From: a virus
Virus record (IMG/VR): IMGVR_UViG_3300021139_001382
Coordinates: 1 to 64,000 of that record
Direction: 5' to 3' (one strand)
DNA length: 64,000 nt
Positions 29,501 through 33,320 of the stretch are shown here, one piece after another. Made by a program: the position numbers and the translations under genes. The notes beneath the pieces are model-generated. The model saw only the letters and a list, made by a program, of their open reading frames with translations. It did no database searches and had not been told where the DNA came from. Positions within the stretch are counted from its first letter, which is position 1, and the number at the start of each line of letters is the position of its first letter.

Positions 29501-30658
29501 ATTCTTACTGGTTTAGGAGTCACTCCGGGCACGTATATTGTGTCCAACATCTCTCCTACGGAATGGCGTGTAAGTATAAGTCAATCAGTATTGTCAACAA
29601 CTATTACTGGAATAGTAGATGTTAACTGGATAACAGTCCAATCAACGGTTGAACTAGTTGCAGATACACCGATAATATTCACCGGAACAACATTCGGTGG
29701 AGTAGTTGCTGACACGATTTATTACGTTAAAGAAGCATTGACTGCTACTACGTTTACTATCTCTGACACGTTCCAAGGAGATGCTTTCGTATTGTATAAT
29801 GATTCTGGAGTGATGCGAGTTACTCAATGGGAACAGACTGATGTGGACAGATTATGGGTAACAGTTAACGGTTACCGAGTCCCGTCAAGTTCACTGACAC
29901 TGAACCCGTACAACAACCTGAGTATTCTTACAACGATTGTTCCAGGTGACGTAGTTATTATCACAAGCATGATGCCAACTGCTACCCCGAATCAAGTTGT
30001 TTATATGGAACAGGTAAATAAAAATGGTGAAGGCTCTGTATACAGAGCAAACAATCAGACAAGGACATGGATCACTGCACCGCTGACAGACACGGATTCA
30101 ATTATATACGTTAACGATGTGGCTCGACTTATTAACACTATCGTTCAAAATGTTGTTGCGCCGGCCGCAGCACCCGATGGTGTGATAAGTATAGGTCTTA
30201 ATGTCGATAAGCGGTTGATATCTAATATTACTGTTTATAATGAAACTACCCATACTCTTGTATTACCATCGAACTATAGCGAGGTCAATGAGAACTTGTC
30301 TCCGATGTTGAAAATCACCGGACAAGTTACCGCCGGCAATCAATTGACAATTTCTATCCTTGAGGGTAATCTGTTGTATCTTAACGGTGAACAGATCAGA
30401 TTCTCATCGGTTGACTTGGTTGCGAACACGATATCAGGTTTGCAACGCGGCGCAAACGGCACCGGCGTAAGAAGTTTGACACCTGCATACAGTGAAGTAT
30501 ACGGATTGCTGTCCAAGAACAGAATGAGTGATCTGTTGTATAATAACACTTGGAACGACGATGACTATCCAGACTTCGACGGTGATGTAGACGGTGGTCC
30601 TTTGCAAGTAAGCACAACTGTTGGTGCTTTATTCTTACTTACGGGCGTAGACCAATGA
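11555..30658 (+). CDS. Giant multi-module baseplate/tail structural protein
   Basis: One uninterrupted frame of 6,367 residues. The N-terminal ~150 residues (LNFLPEIFKTLTNSQFLNAT, later FNGQFYSWDSF and NFNQYYWLPEGPA) and a segment near residues 3595-3650 (FMNEIKPYHVVIKEFLFKYT) look like the conserved core of a wedge/tail protein. Much of the rest is inserted small modules: at least ten copies of a beta module (module A), three of a TDWN-type module (B), several 'VNG' stalk-like modules, FG-GAP-like repeats (about 2340-3060) and a BNR/Ycf48-like propeller (about 4755-5080). It follows gp6, where T4 has gp7, so a wedge or tail-periphery role is likely; receptor contact by the modules is inference. 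There is no signal peptide or membrane segment. The stop overlaps the next start (ATGA). Confidence 0.85.
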   Translation: MATRIRTLNFLPEIFKTLTNSQFLNATLDQIVDQPNLERIQGYIGSKLGYGINAKNNYVTEPTKTRTDYQLDPGVVFLKNGTGTSQDFISYPGIIDALALEGGVTNNNSRLFNGQFYSWDSFTDLDKIINFNQYYWLPEGPARVSVYNSTVYSESAYIVTDVVNGYNITVDSQAQGVTNPTITLLRGGTYTFAVNQTGQFWIQGEPGVTGYSSSQTNVQTRDVFGVDNNGSQTGFVTFNVPTKNAQDEYNFPGNNFVDVVSTLPYDQINGALVSELVNIDGITALNGLTLMFYDTGVASEQGFISTFYDTTTFDQIDPALVDGFGNYDGGYYTDVSATFYTITYIGDVGSQTIRLVESGSIPTNQKITASFGNEWISRNFYRNTSGTVSLIPYLSAILDTLYYQDGTTANKVGQIKIIDSNVTNTLDILTEVLGQKTFTSSDGVAFTNGLRVVFSGDVYPTSYKNVPFYVEGVGSAIELILVDDLIAPELFSAAGTDIPFDTLAYDIGNFDSSLYVPVTPDYITVSRNAINKNAWSRSNRWFHIDVITATATYNDNPDLVSLYATAANKAKRPIIEFYPNLRMFNSGVVGKAPIDFIDFKTQDAFSLVAGQEHYYPDIEVYTGYAASIAAVSISTVAASSLVVGTYYSISALGDTNWNAVAGTSGETFAANQVILCKATGSGTGTGIPVSTTVSVLTSDITGTFQVGQYITDSTNLLPRNAYITDITGTTSLTITVAWSTPVGVGSSASASLVASDTTNDNFSLFEGSRIVFAADTNDEVRNKIYVSRFSSITPTSTPVITLSDADDSVVLADNQTVAFRGFENTGKSFYFNGSKWISAQQKITVNQPPLFDIFDDNGISFGDPDYYIGTSFTGTPLLAYGIGSGLDDIILGFPVRYSSVNNVGDISFDVSLNLDTFNYVQGSSPITQNINTGYVYNYTSLTEHVRQLGWQTAIAPSVQYQVFEFQYLESAPVTTFICDVAMNSNNTWPAIQLYVNNVLQPASSYSTSTTDTTTIVLFTPTSLVDNVIQIMLLSDQVSKTAYYGIPTNLNNNPLNADVTTVNVGDIRRQYQSIFQNNVNITGTMFGSNNYRDSGNVVPYGSSIIQNSASLVLPGAFLRNQNHNLFNSLLFNSREYITFKTLLVNTVNSTEYSVYQSAASMLDDALDQITAAKTDSNSFFWSDMLPSKAAYISNNYSFANSLDTSIFPLSRVYDFAQANYYGVLVYLTRTTDNLTQVTQLLLNVDYTISPDSPALTIQKELLPGDLINIREYNQTYGSYVPNTPTNLGLYPSTIPSVALDSNYSQPTYFIVGHDGSYNKLYGAYDPVTGRLIDFRDQVLLEFEKRIYNNLKISAAIPIKEYEVLPGFFRDTGYSYDEILEIYSESFLNWVGQNRIDYKKQFYSSTNEFTYNYYQSGNKINKEVIQPGYWRGVYEYFYDTCNPDTAPWEMLGFTNQPTWWETRYGPAPYTSDNLVLWNDLAQGIDWNNGTPVVITQAIRPELLQVLPVDTAGNLVSPFVSIVGNYADYTFQNDWKVGDMGPAELSYRRSSSWPFDLMRILALTKPAEFFNLGVDLDNYKYNEEFGQYLVNDRSHLKLSDIEIYGSGTAKTSYINWIVDFEKQVGVDATQNIKDLFSNIDVRLVYRLAGFSDKDMLKFYVEKGTPNSKNSSLLIPDESYSVLLYDNQPFKRIIYSSVIVQITTHGYKVYGNSQTKAYFTVLKPKINGNYAEVKIEKSSVQVANDYFDTAVVVPYGTEFVSVQEVAQFLESYGRYLVSQGALFEQIESGIVVNWRQMVAEFVYWSQTGWEIGSIVNINPAATLLTINKDSNIVQPLTLHKHNFILNQNLYPIASTDLSVVRDGTLFTATPLNPNDTVAYGQFNISNFEHGIVFDNVTLFDDIIYNLTTGLRQNRIVVKGSKTAEWNGTIDTQGFILNQDNIQEWNKESKYTTGSIVKYKNKYWIAVKIVQASELFDEQYWKQTDYNEIQKGLLPNPSTRSYESTLYYDVNTANLESDADLLSFSLIGYRPRGYMAIADLTDITQVNVYKNLIKNKGTLNAASVFKGAQLSQGSIDYDIYENWAIKSGEFGGVLNSNFIEFKLNESQLTGNPSIVGLTASDDTIGVQQEVQMYSLYNYGRVVTDPNVLPLSDNAPSSVFPDAGYVNFNDVKMSSYFYSGLPNAVDISGTTVPLSELYVRDYVWIANQQGTWQTYTPSSLGQVVYAKNNLNSTVTITFRQLHNLAKYQSFAVVNFNQNIDGYYIVASIVDPYSVTIGLNLNPNITSVTGLGTGFKFQSQRVATPNKIDTLPLLDSEFTKNKVWVDTNSDGNWAVYRKGINYSFDTAITKTATGSLGSAVAYTPLLGYLISDAEVGQAYRYTYNALTLGYDLVGTLPVTPRPSFGAAISYADDIFAISEPTGGTAAVLIYKLFSTTTNDDLVLQQTILAPSGTTNWGSATAISGDKKWLYISDIVNNSVRVYRLSAVTDLPATALSAGRTYAISTLGNTDWNVPAGTSGIVYEVGSMFTATTTGTGTGTANDITYEAAHIIDGDALALTTSGDNFGYSLSTDYYGDTLVVGTPDKNSGTLDNWGYTHVFNRTVQNVEAHYNTQSDIPQTFTIAWDTTLEYTSTTVTATSASTNLITCNSTVDFVVGMPVIFSGTIIVDCGISANKVYYIKTVTLPLDGTFTISETRGGAVVQLTTRTGAFTVTVQSTPLYVSVNGTLLTDDGYAVINNVLNVITPIIAGDIVNVSSLNFVLIQTLTTETTPRTGVQFGLSVDTTTHASEILVGAPFELNSQQTNNQNIEGAVYRFTNGGANYGMIIGTEDCIIASPITILLNGYTVSLPIGDATLAATVINNTHIINVIAAASDNKLVIQLIDTTLSTPNNKLILSVLDQTSLTQLGITIYTQTQVINDPHEGGRTQFGSVVKFNEFGSFVTSAPAATRFGATTFDFTDDETDNDTVFDNNATQWIDTFANAGAVYMFDYIPEHNESLSDIGKFVYAQSVNDTSLDYGAQPMYGQALEFNASRVVIGTPNFRPDQTNGQVVSYSNALGEQDWSVYRSSAAVVDINRIQDIQMYSALTNTTLDNLDYIDPLQGKILGSAQENIDVISNQDPAGYNSTARNGSVVWGAGKVGQLWFNTANTRFVNYHQNDVVYNSKYWGRVFPGSDVSVYSWITSILLPSQYAGPGTPFDVMSYTTEYVLSATGALQPVYFFWVRNTNVIFTQAGKTLSDTIIESYIANPIGSGISYFTPLLPSAFALYNSYENINANDTVLHIGFSTGTNDDVSHGLFSLIRAGYADDFLPGLPGTSALDIPESLYNRMLCSLCGVDASGAVVPNPYLPKPVQYGVSARPNQSFFINRFGALKNYLTYANEVLAQYPIVETRQSTFLSLVGDINPSTVNNPNWGGAPMPMYDTPKYWNYINWWSTGYNDNTKSVTQVGIYADLSAIVATTGMIVTVAANGDGKSETYVYTSIGTWNRIGLQDGTIEFSSVLWDYETAHIGFGDNFFDTTPYDSYPSTETKNVLRSLNEEIYTNDLLIHRNKSLILLFEFAQSETIQSQTYMPWLNKTSFIDVAHTIRELLPIPVYQSDNQDFLSGFMNEIKPYHVVIKEFLFKYTGTDVFEGDVTDFDVPAMYNSLIEKFITPELVYDNPSDNQYLFTDPIWQTAPYKAWYENFGLSITGVNDFQITTTASYIALNSNAFAVDNANGFPINGVVKIGNELIGYSSVDRATSIISGLTRGVSGTVVATHLPNTQIYIDLPAILLLDGGRGYSEPPKITAYIDTTIYPAPTSPAILVAVMSLDSVLRVDVIDPGQGYAVLPEIVIDPSIQLTFTSADVSTRSNTISLVSPLLQTGDLVKYIVGIDTVAVSGLSDGQYYYVNVLESAPSFVIALYSKYADSVVDQNRISLFGAGSGSNNFLYVSARASCVSSAIPIRESQLTLRFDRTTYSSPVTDWVTGEFYGSFFAGFLNDSDKIASSSITLYDSQPPIESVLASAQGAAFEISAVSSLDTLTWSSRTREVACTYSGADMIYPNVIKILPSVGGTPVSEDQPIGSTIGFYIGMPVKFDGAVYGTGLVNDTIYYVKALVEIFDGTSMVPIGFKISATIVAGIPGPEYPLTAATISAAGLICLIGQPTSTAVVSIDYPGILQVVHTAAGTNKISVPRTALQISSGSAGTTGFYVGVPLFFVGEVFGGIIENETYYVTTVVDEETFTMSKTSTPVMVEVTATTFGTNLITCDSTLLLSINDPVIFTGTVFGNIVKGTTYYVSYISGLTFSISSIINGVNVLLSTDSGSMTVTNQKDTFDLTTSSGSMTLNVGLPVSPGQITGQLFTFYPTGGIVATGVSGIDGNLLNRTIVNAISGTAPAGDYLAISEASGGLTDFYIGMPIQFPTTYAGFAPAVTYHVAASGTVTTIVTATSSSSPTYYLTCDSTAGFYVGMPILLSGTPMGGLDLDAQYFIKTINGSYQFNVTDTAGGAILALTGTSGAMVVTGTPYIRLDTAVGSDESTSVVITQSPTAAPIFNVGFILGGYYVDLKSPGAGYTLTNTITIPGTAFTPIALSPANDLIITVSGIDSIPPNTDPDTNWQLPAVSLGTITATICSGTPMEITSQYYLKVVTANKCEVYYDSFMTIPVAGVDFIYNPADYAFLPEPFFFDQSIVLYNHKLYKCIISNNDPEFIFGKWELLSSGAREINALDRIVGYYQPTINMPGLDMTQLVDGITYPNSTYLGNAFAPDDEFELDTLLQDKPFYPTEINLESIVWNGDNYLAISGTPDYSAILSSDTGITWSIDTISDQPLQASDIVFSGSRYVITTNNRATPILVSSDGVVWTTNGQYTPYGSTPYDELYDTTSLSVAAISLNSVAYLNGKYVAVGENIVISDDTYAWREVYAFGNTTLNNVLNGVVSINLPYYTGFIAVGAGQQYTYPVGGITTVVDVSILLWSSDGLGWNNLIAPLTTGALNAACQGGDRILVVGDAGAKFTSINGVSWVNVSYGTNNLRDATYSTSMSMLVAVGDNGIIETSVDEGVTWIEQSSGTIQNLHGIVWNATSDEFVIVGDNNTILMSSDGILWTSSSLFITNPTVYDVQGETFMSGYGPEELVPGVINDNLTMLVTTRPGTNWNATEYAHVGYSVESIELSPTSGSQVEYSFANVLAIPAQLSVFVIDKTTGLSTTIYQPAYSVDWMMKTITLATPLSFVGVGDSDRLRIDVYEVGNGDQLVKSNTQSNPVVNDPVTGFDEIQLNCNYSAPRFSGSGVIRPGTPPVEVEATETDSATNTILCASVTDFSINDEITFQGVVFGNVAEDTSYFVKTISYVSKRITISETLVSGIAGPTFELADDTGSMQVITQIGTGAVWTDPIVYHTGSKLIIGSTNIAADTDGITNIIQCNSTSGIYDNDPIVFDNRMFGGVVPHQPYYVKNVISPNEFTISETLGGPVFALSNGAGLATFITYDYAFGLAENGVSATLIFSDLYDTRYDYITYTVFGETSPQQYGYTIPEIAVFTVQNTETSFYVTNFVSGDNPINAVVEYNGRRLVNITDYVLNPLTNTVTLTFTTTPGSTVAVTSYNLTDRQYLHTTYGGPFSGSTASTLIIGSTTHTDGLYDEDSPSIELFDQDIPPVLFDEILDYLTLSSGSTSVLHINDAIVFESPVFGGIVAGEIYYVVGILSPTEFTVSITVGGVPITLTTASGSMLAFINPATVANIVGVDNAITPPLAITNVVATAIGTNIITCANTSGFVSGQQILFKASIFDAIALTPTLTYQIVELGTTDWNVVAGTIGIIYEVGNVLSNIASVGTGTGTALLADFGGISTLGVVYFVYQVLSPLTFTIKDVDGNVVTLTNDLGLVKGYVGGNPAITITTGVPHNLVENNLIRIDGTTGSIQLNNETFYAKIINSTQLALYSTPYNPALTAINNPTTTISSYAGGGYVWLDRTFTLTTTNATATTHDLTAIMTAAIADVSSVPTLTVSASSGDPIEPGMILTGLGVTPGTYIVSNISPTEWRVSISQSVLSTTITGIVDVNWITVQSTVELVADTPIIFTGTTFGGVVADTIYYVKEALTATTFTISDTFQGDAFVLYNDSGVMRVTQWEQTDVDRLWVTVNGYRVPSSSLTLNPYNNLSILTTIVPGDVVIITSMMPTATPNQVVYMEQVNKNGEGSVYRANNQTRTWITAPLTDTDSIIYVNDVARLINTIVQNVVAPAAAPDGVISIGLNVDKRLISNITVYNETTHTLVLPSNYSEVNENLSPMLKITGQVTAGNQLTISILEGNLLYLNGEQIRFSSVDLVANTISGLQRGANGTGVRSLTPAYSEVYGLLSKNRMSDLLYNNTWNDDDYPDFDGDVDGGPLQVSTTVGALFLLTGVDQ
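13475..13616 (+). repeat. Module B, copy 1, in the giant gene
   Basis: Encodes LVVGTYYSISALGDTNWNAV followed by a Gly/Thr-rich end (GSGTGTG). The same pattern of Y-I-LG-TDWN-AGT recurs twice more in the protein. Boundaries approximate. Confidence 0.75.
18550..20720 (+). other. FG-GAP-like propeller repeats in the giant protein, interrupted by module A
   Basis: Repeated FG-GAP-style units: PSFGAAISYADDIFAISEPT, then GDNFGYSLSTDYYGDTLVVG, then TGVQFGLSVDTTTHASEILV, TQFGSVVKFNEFGSFVTS and PMYGQALEFNASRVVIGTPN. This pattern occurs in integrin-alpha-type beta-propellers. Between the second and third units lie a module A copy (19436-19675) and a VNG module. Confidence 0.6.
19001..19158 (+). repeat. 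Module B, copy 2, in the giant gene
   Basis: Encodes ALSAGRTYAISTLGNTDWNV, then AGTSGIVYEVG and a TGTGTGT end. It interrupts the FG-GAP-like region. Boundaries approximate. Confidence 0.75.
25818..26800 (+). other. BNR/Ycf48-like beta-propeller region in the giant protein
   Basis: Repeating units with an SSDGI-WT (Asp-box-like) ending: SIVWNGDNYLAISGT, then ILSSDTGITWS, ILVSSDGVVWT, LWSSDGLGWNN, ETSVDEGVTWIEQSSGTIQN and ILMSSDGILWT. About five to six blades' worth of sequence is present. Confidence 0.6.
28826..28974 (+). repeat. Module B, copy 3, nested inside a module A copy
   Basis: Encodes LTPTLTYQIVELGTTDWNVV, then AGTIGIIYEVG and GTGTGTA. It is flanked by the first half (TNIITCANTSGFVSGQQILF) and the second half (YFVYQVLSPLTFTI) of one module A, so the domain was inserted into a pre-existing repeat. 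Confidence 0.75.
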
Positions 30659-30816
30659 TAAATAAAGATATGAATACATCTGAAAATAAACCAGAACCTG
30701 TAAAAGCGGATTCTGAAGTAAAACCCAACGAACACGGTGGGTTTTACTTTTCCTCGCATGTAAAGATCACAGATCCAAATACTAAAGAAGTATTGGTGCA
30801 AACACGGGGCGATTAA
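30655..30816 (+). CDS. Small phage protein ending in RGD (53 aa)
   Basis: Starts ATGATAAAT, overlapping the stop of the giant gene by 4 nt. The N-terminal half is charged and disordered-looking; the C-terminal half reads GGFYFSSHVKITDPNTKEVL and ends VQTRGD. The C-terminal segment resembles the start of the tail protein at 31474 (GSIKIYNPQTGEVFVEKDNQ). It may be an independent small virion protein or the displaced 5' end of that gene, pushed away by the homing endonuclease between them. The frame crosses a strong terminator-like hairpin. Confidence 0.6.
   Translation: MINKDMNTSENKPEPVKADSEVKPNEHGGFYFSSHVKITDPNTKEVLVQTRGD
30718..30751 (+). terminator. Intrinsic terminator-like hairpin inside the 53-aa gene
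   Basis: GTAAAACCCA (30718-30727) pairs perfectly with TGGGTTTTAC (30738-30747) around a 10-nt loop, followed directly by TTTT. It is well placed to end transcription after the giant gene, yet lies within an intact small frame. The stem has four G-C pairs, so it is of moderate strength. Confidence 0.55.
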
Positions 30817-30821
30817 GTGTT

Positions 30822-31484
30822 ATGACAATAATTTACGAAACAATTAATCTTCATAATAAAGAACATGGTATTTATCCATGGCGATACATAGGAAGTGACC
30901 AGTTTAATAATCCATTGTATCTGGGTTCTAGTCGTGATCTGAAGAAAGACATTGAAATATTAGGACGATCAGCATTTATGAAGATTGTATTAGAAGAATG
31001 CGGTGATATTGAAAATAAAGAACTTAGAAAAATAGAAGTTGAAAAATACCTTAAACCTAATAAAGTGCGATCGGATCAGTCATATTACAATCGGTCGGAA
31101 ACGTATAGTCCGGGCTGCGGCCAAAAAGGAATGAAACATTCTAAAAAATTCGCAAGAACCGAAAAATGGAAACTTAGTAGAACCGGCCACTCTGTCAGCG
31201 AAGATAGTAGAAAACTAATGGCCGAGAAGAAACGTGGTAACAAAGCATCCTTATCTACTAAAAAGAAGATGAGTCAAACTAGAGATTCATATGATAATCC
31301 GTGTGCGCTTGAATGGACGACCATTAACCCCTATAAGGAAGTCATAAATATTCGGTCGCTGAGAAAATGGTGCAGAGAGAATAATTATAATTTTTATGAC
31401 ATCTATTACAGTAGAAATGGTTGGAAATCTACTCGACATGGTACAGGAGTAAAGAGCAACCAAAGGAAATTAAATGCAAATTAA
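30822..31484 (+). CDS. Freestanding GIY-YIG homing endonuclease with NUMOD-like repeats
   Basis: 220 residues. The N-terminal nuclease domain has the strand IIYETINL and the YIG strand in WRYIGSDQFNNPLYLGSS, then a helix and a conserved Glu region (LRKIEVEKYLKPNK) followed by YYNRS. Residues about 105-150 carry NUMOD3-type DNA-binding motifs (GMKHSKKFARTEKWKLSRTG, then SEDSRKLMAEKKRGNKASLS). The C-terminus (RSLRKWCRENNYNFYDIYYS) resembles a helix-turn-helix NUMOD. Such genes are mobile: the enzyme cuts an allele lacking the gene and is copied in by repair. It sits between two tail genes and overlaps the next start by 11 nt. Confidence 0.85.
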   Translation: MTIIYETINLHNKEHGIYPWRYIGSDQFNNPLYLGSSRDLKKDIEILGRSAFMKIVLEECGDIENKELRKIEVEKYLKPNKVRSDQSYYNRSETYSPGCGQKGMKHSKKFARTEKWKLSRTGHSVSEDSRKLMAEKKRGNKASLSTKKKMSQTRDSYDNPCALEWTTINPYKEVINIRSLRKWCRENNYNFYDIYYSRNGWKSTRHGTGVKSNQRKLNAN

Positions 31485-32091
31485 TGTCGGTTTTACAATT
31501 AATGGATCTATTAAAATATATAATCCGCAAACAGGAGAGGTGTTTGTAGAGAAAGATAACCAGATTAATTACGAAAATATGTCAGAGGCGATGGCTGATA
31601 CGCTTAGTAGTCGCGGATTCGGCGAAATATATCAAATGGCTTTCGGAAACGGCGGCGCAGCGGTTGATGAAACTGGGGTTATCACGTATCTGCCGCCAAA
31701 CACTACTGGACAGAACGCCGCTCTTTACAATGAAACATACACTAAGATCGTTGACGATACAAGCGTGTTCAACTTGGATCCTACGAGAAACAAGATGACT
31801 ATTTCGCATCAAACTGGAAAGGTCTATACCGACATTTTAGTTCAATGCCTGCTTGATTACGGTGAGCCTGCAGGGCAAGCAGCATTTGATAACAGCACAC
31901 AAACGGATTCCTCCTACATTTTTGATGAATTGGGATTGCTTGCTAACTATGGCACTGATACAAACGGCAATGTCATAACCAGATTGCTTACTCACGTGAT
32001 TTTTCACCCGGTCCAGAAGAGTTTGAATAGACAAATACAGATCGATTACACGATCAGAATACAGTCATTAACCAACTTAGTGACGATTTAA
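31474..32091 (+). CDS. Conserved phage tail/baseplate-associated protein
   Basis: 205 residues. It starts with a beta segment (INGSIKIYNPQTGEVFVEKD), followed by a helical start NYENMSEAMADTLSSRGFGE and a mixed domain with FDELGLLANYG and FHPVQKSLNRQIQIDYTIRI. I recognise this general type from other T4-like phages, where it neighbours tail-fibre genes, but have no precise name. The ATG has an AAAGGA ribosome site located inside the upstream endonuclease gene, so expression may not depend on that gene. Confidence 0.55.
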   Translation: MQINVGFTINGSIKIYNPQTGEVFVEKDNQINYENMSEAMADTLSSRGFGEIYQMAFGNGGAAVDETGVITYLPPNTTGQNAALYNETYTKIVDDTSVFNLDPTRNKMTISHQTGKVYTDILVQCLLDYGEPAGQAAFDNSTQTDSSYIFDELGLLANYGTDTNGNVITRLLTHVIFHPVQKSLNRQIQIDYTIRIQSLTNLVTI

Positions 32092-32099
32092 GATAAATA
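32092..32099 (+). promoter_or_regulatory. Possible late promoter element GATAAATA
   Basis: One mismatch to TATAAATA, 26 nt before the fibre gene at 32118, with a GGAGAG ribosome site between. Confidence 0.45.
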
Positions 32100-32117
32100 A
32101 CATATCGGAGAGAATAA

Positions 32118-33305
32118 ATGGCATATACAATTGTAAAAAGCGACGGAACAGTTCTTACTTCTATCGCTGACGGCACAATCAATACAACAAGCACCTCGGT
32201 AGGATTACCTGGTAGAAACTATGCTGGTTACGGTCAGACTCTGGACACGAACTTCGTACACCAAATTGAAAGTTACGCATCCACTGTACCGCCTGCGAAC
32301 CCACTGCGCGGCCAATTATGGTATGATACGAATGCAAGTACATTAAAAGTATGTCCGGCTGACGGAGCATCAGCGTCATCTTGGTTAGCACTAACTTCTA
32401 CTTCAAGCGGCGGCACTACGACATTCGGCGCAGTTACAGTGACTGGTAATGTTCAAGCAAACAATTTGACTGCTGTGAACAATGTTCAAGGCGCACAGGG
32501 CGTATTTACCAACATTTCTGTTGCAGCAAACGCTAATATTGCAACTGCAAATGTTACTACCGGCATTATAGGAACATTAGATACTACATCGATTACAACC
32601 GGCGGCACTGGTGTAGCAGGTGCGATGACTGGTACATGGACATTAGACGGAGCAACATCAGGTAATGCGTTGATAGTTACCAGTGGTAATTTGTGGGCTA
32701 ATGCCGGCATCAGAGTCAACCCTGCTAACTTGTGGGACCTGTCAGGTAACCCGATATCGTTCGCGGGAACATACGGTAATAGCAACGTTGCGTTATATAT
32801 GTCAACTGCCTACACCGGACCGTTGCAGCCTAGTAGTCTTACTACTAGTTCTATTTTAGGTGGTGGTACAATTGGTGGGATTTGGACCCTGTCGACAGGG
32901 GCAAGATTAAATGCGACATACGCTGACTTGGCTGAAAGATTTGAAGCTGATGCAGAATATGACGCCGGCACAGTTGTTGAATTAGGTGGAGAGAAAGAAG
33001 TTACTTCTGTTGTAGGTGATCTTAGTGAAACCGTATTTGGTGTGGTCAGTAATACTGCTGCTTACCTTATGAATTCGGCAGCAGGATCAGACAAAACACA
33101 CCCGGCGATTGCCGTGAGTGGCCGGGTACAAGTTAAGGTATCCGGCAGTGTTAAAAAGGGAGATAGATTAGTGAGTGCAGGAAGAGGCAAAGCCCGGGCA
33201 GCACAATTAGGTGAGGCTACGGCATTCAATACTATCGGTCGTTCATTAGTTAATAAAAGCGATGAAGGAACTGGCACAGTAGAAGCAATCGTAACTATTA
33301 AATAA
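32118..33305 (+). CDS. Tail fibre protein with conserved C-terminal domain
   Basis: 395 residues. The N-terminus (MAYTIVKSDGTVLTSIADGT, then QLWYDTNASTLKV) is a common tail-attachment type. Residues about 100-215 are Thr/Ala/Gly/Val-rich repeats typical of trimeric fibre shafts. The C-terminal ~130 residues begin YADLAERFEADAEYDAGTVV and include GVVSNTAAYLMN, a HPAIAVSGRVQVKVSG stretch and KGDRLVSAGRGKAR, a domain widespread at fibre ends of aquatic phages. It somewhat resembles intramolecular-chaperone/auto-cleavage endings; cleavage here is not shown. It is a plausible target of the modification genes downstream. Confidence 0.75.
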   Translation: MAYTIVKSDGTVLTSIADGTINTTSTSVGLPGRNYAGYGQTLDTNFVHQIESYASTVPPANPLRGQLWYDTNASTLKVCPADGASASSWLALTSTSSGGTTTFGAVTVTGNVQANNLTAVNNVQGAQGVFTNISVAANANIATANVTTGIIGTLDTTSITTGGTGVAGAMTGTWTLDGATSGNALIVTSGNLWANAGIRVNPANLWDLSGNPISFAGTYGNSNVALYMSTAYTGPLQPSSLTTSSILGGGTIGGIWTLSTGARLNATYADLAERFEADAEYDAGTVVELGGEKEVTSVVGDLSETVFGVVSNTAAYLMNSAAGSDKTHPAIAVSGRVQVKVSGSVKKGDRLVSAGRGKARAAQLGEATAFNTIGRSLVNKSDEGTGTVEAIVTIK

Positions 33306-33320
33306 CAACAAGGATAACAC

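Larger units (their letters stand above)
19436..29830 (+). repeat. Module A family: about ten divergent ~80-aa repeats in the giant gene
   Basis: Consensus by eye: TNLITC-ST-F-VG-PVIF-GT-FGGI then YYVKTI, TFTIS-T-GG and LTT-SGSMTVT. Approximate copies: 19436-19675, 23640-23960, 24000-24235, 24227-24456, 24610-24800 (partial), 24810-25040, 27355-27605, 27660-27920, 28430-28660, 28710-29110 (split by module B) and 29600-29830. Copies are divergent at DNA level, so expansion is not recent. Confidence 0.8.

Noticed and set aside
32887-32900. 14-bp perfect palindrome CCCTGTCGACAGGG inside the fibre gene
   Set aside because: A single occurrence within coding sequence, with no T run or second copy; could be chance.
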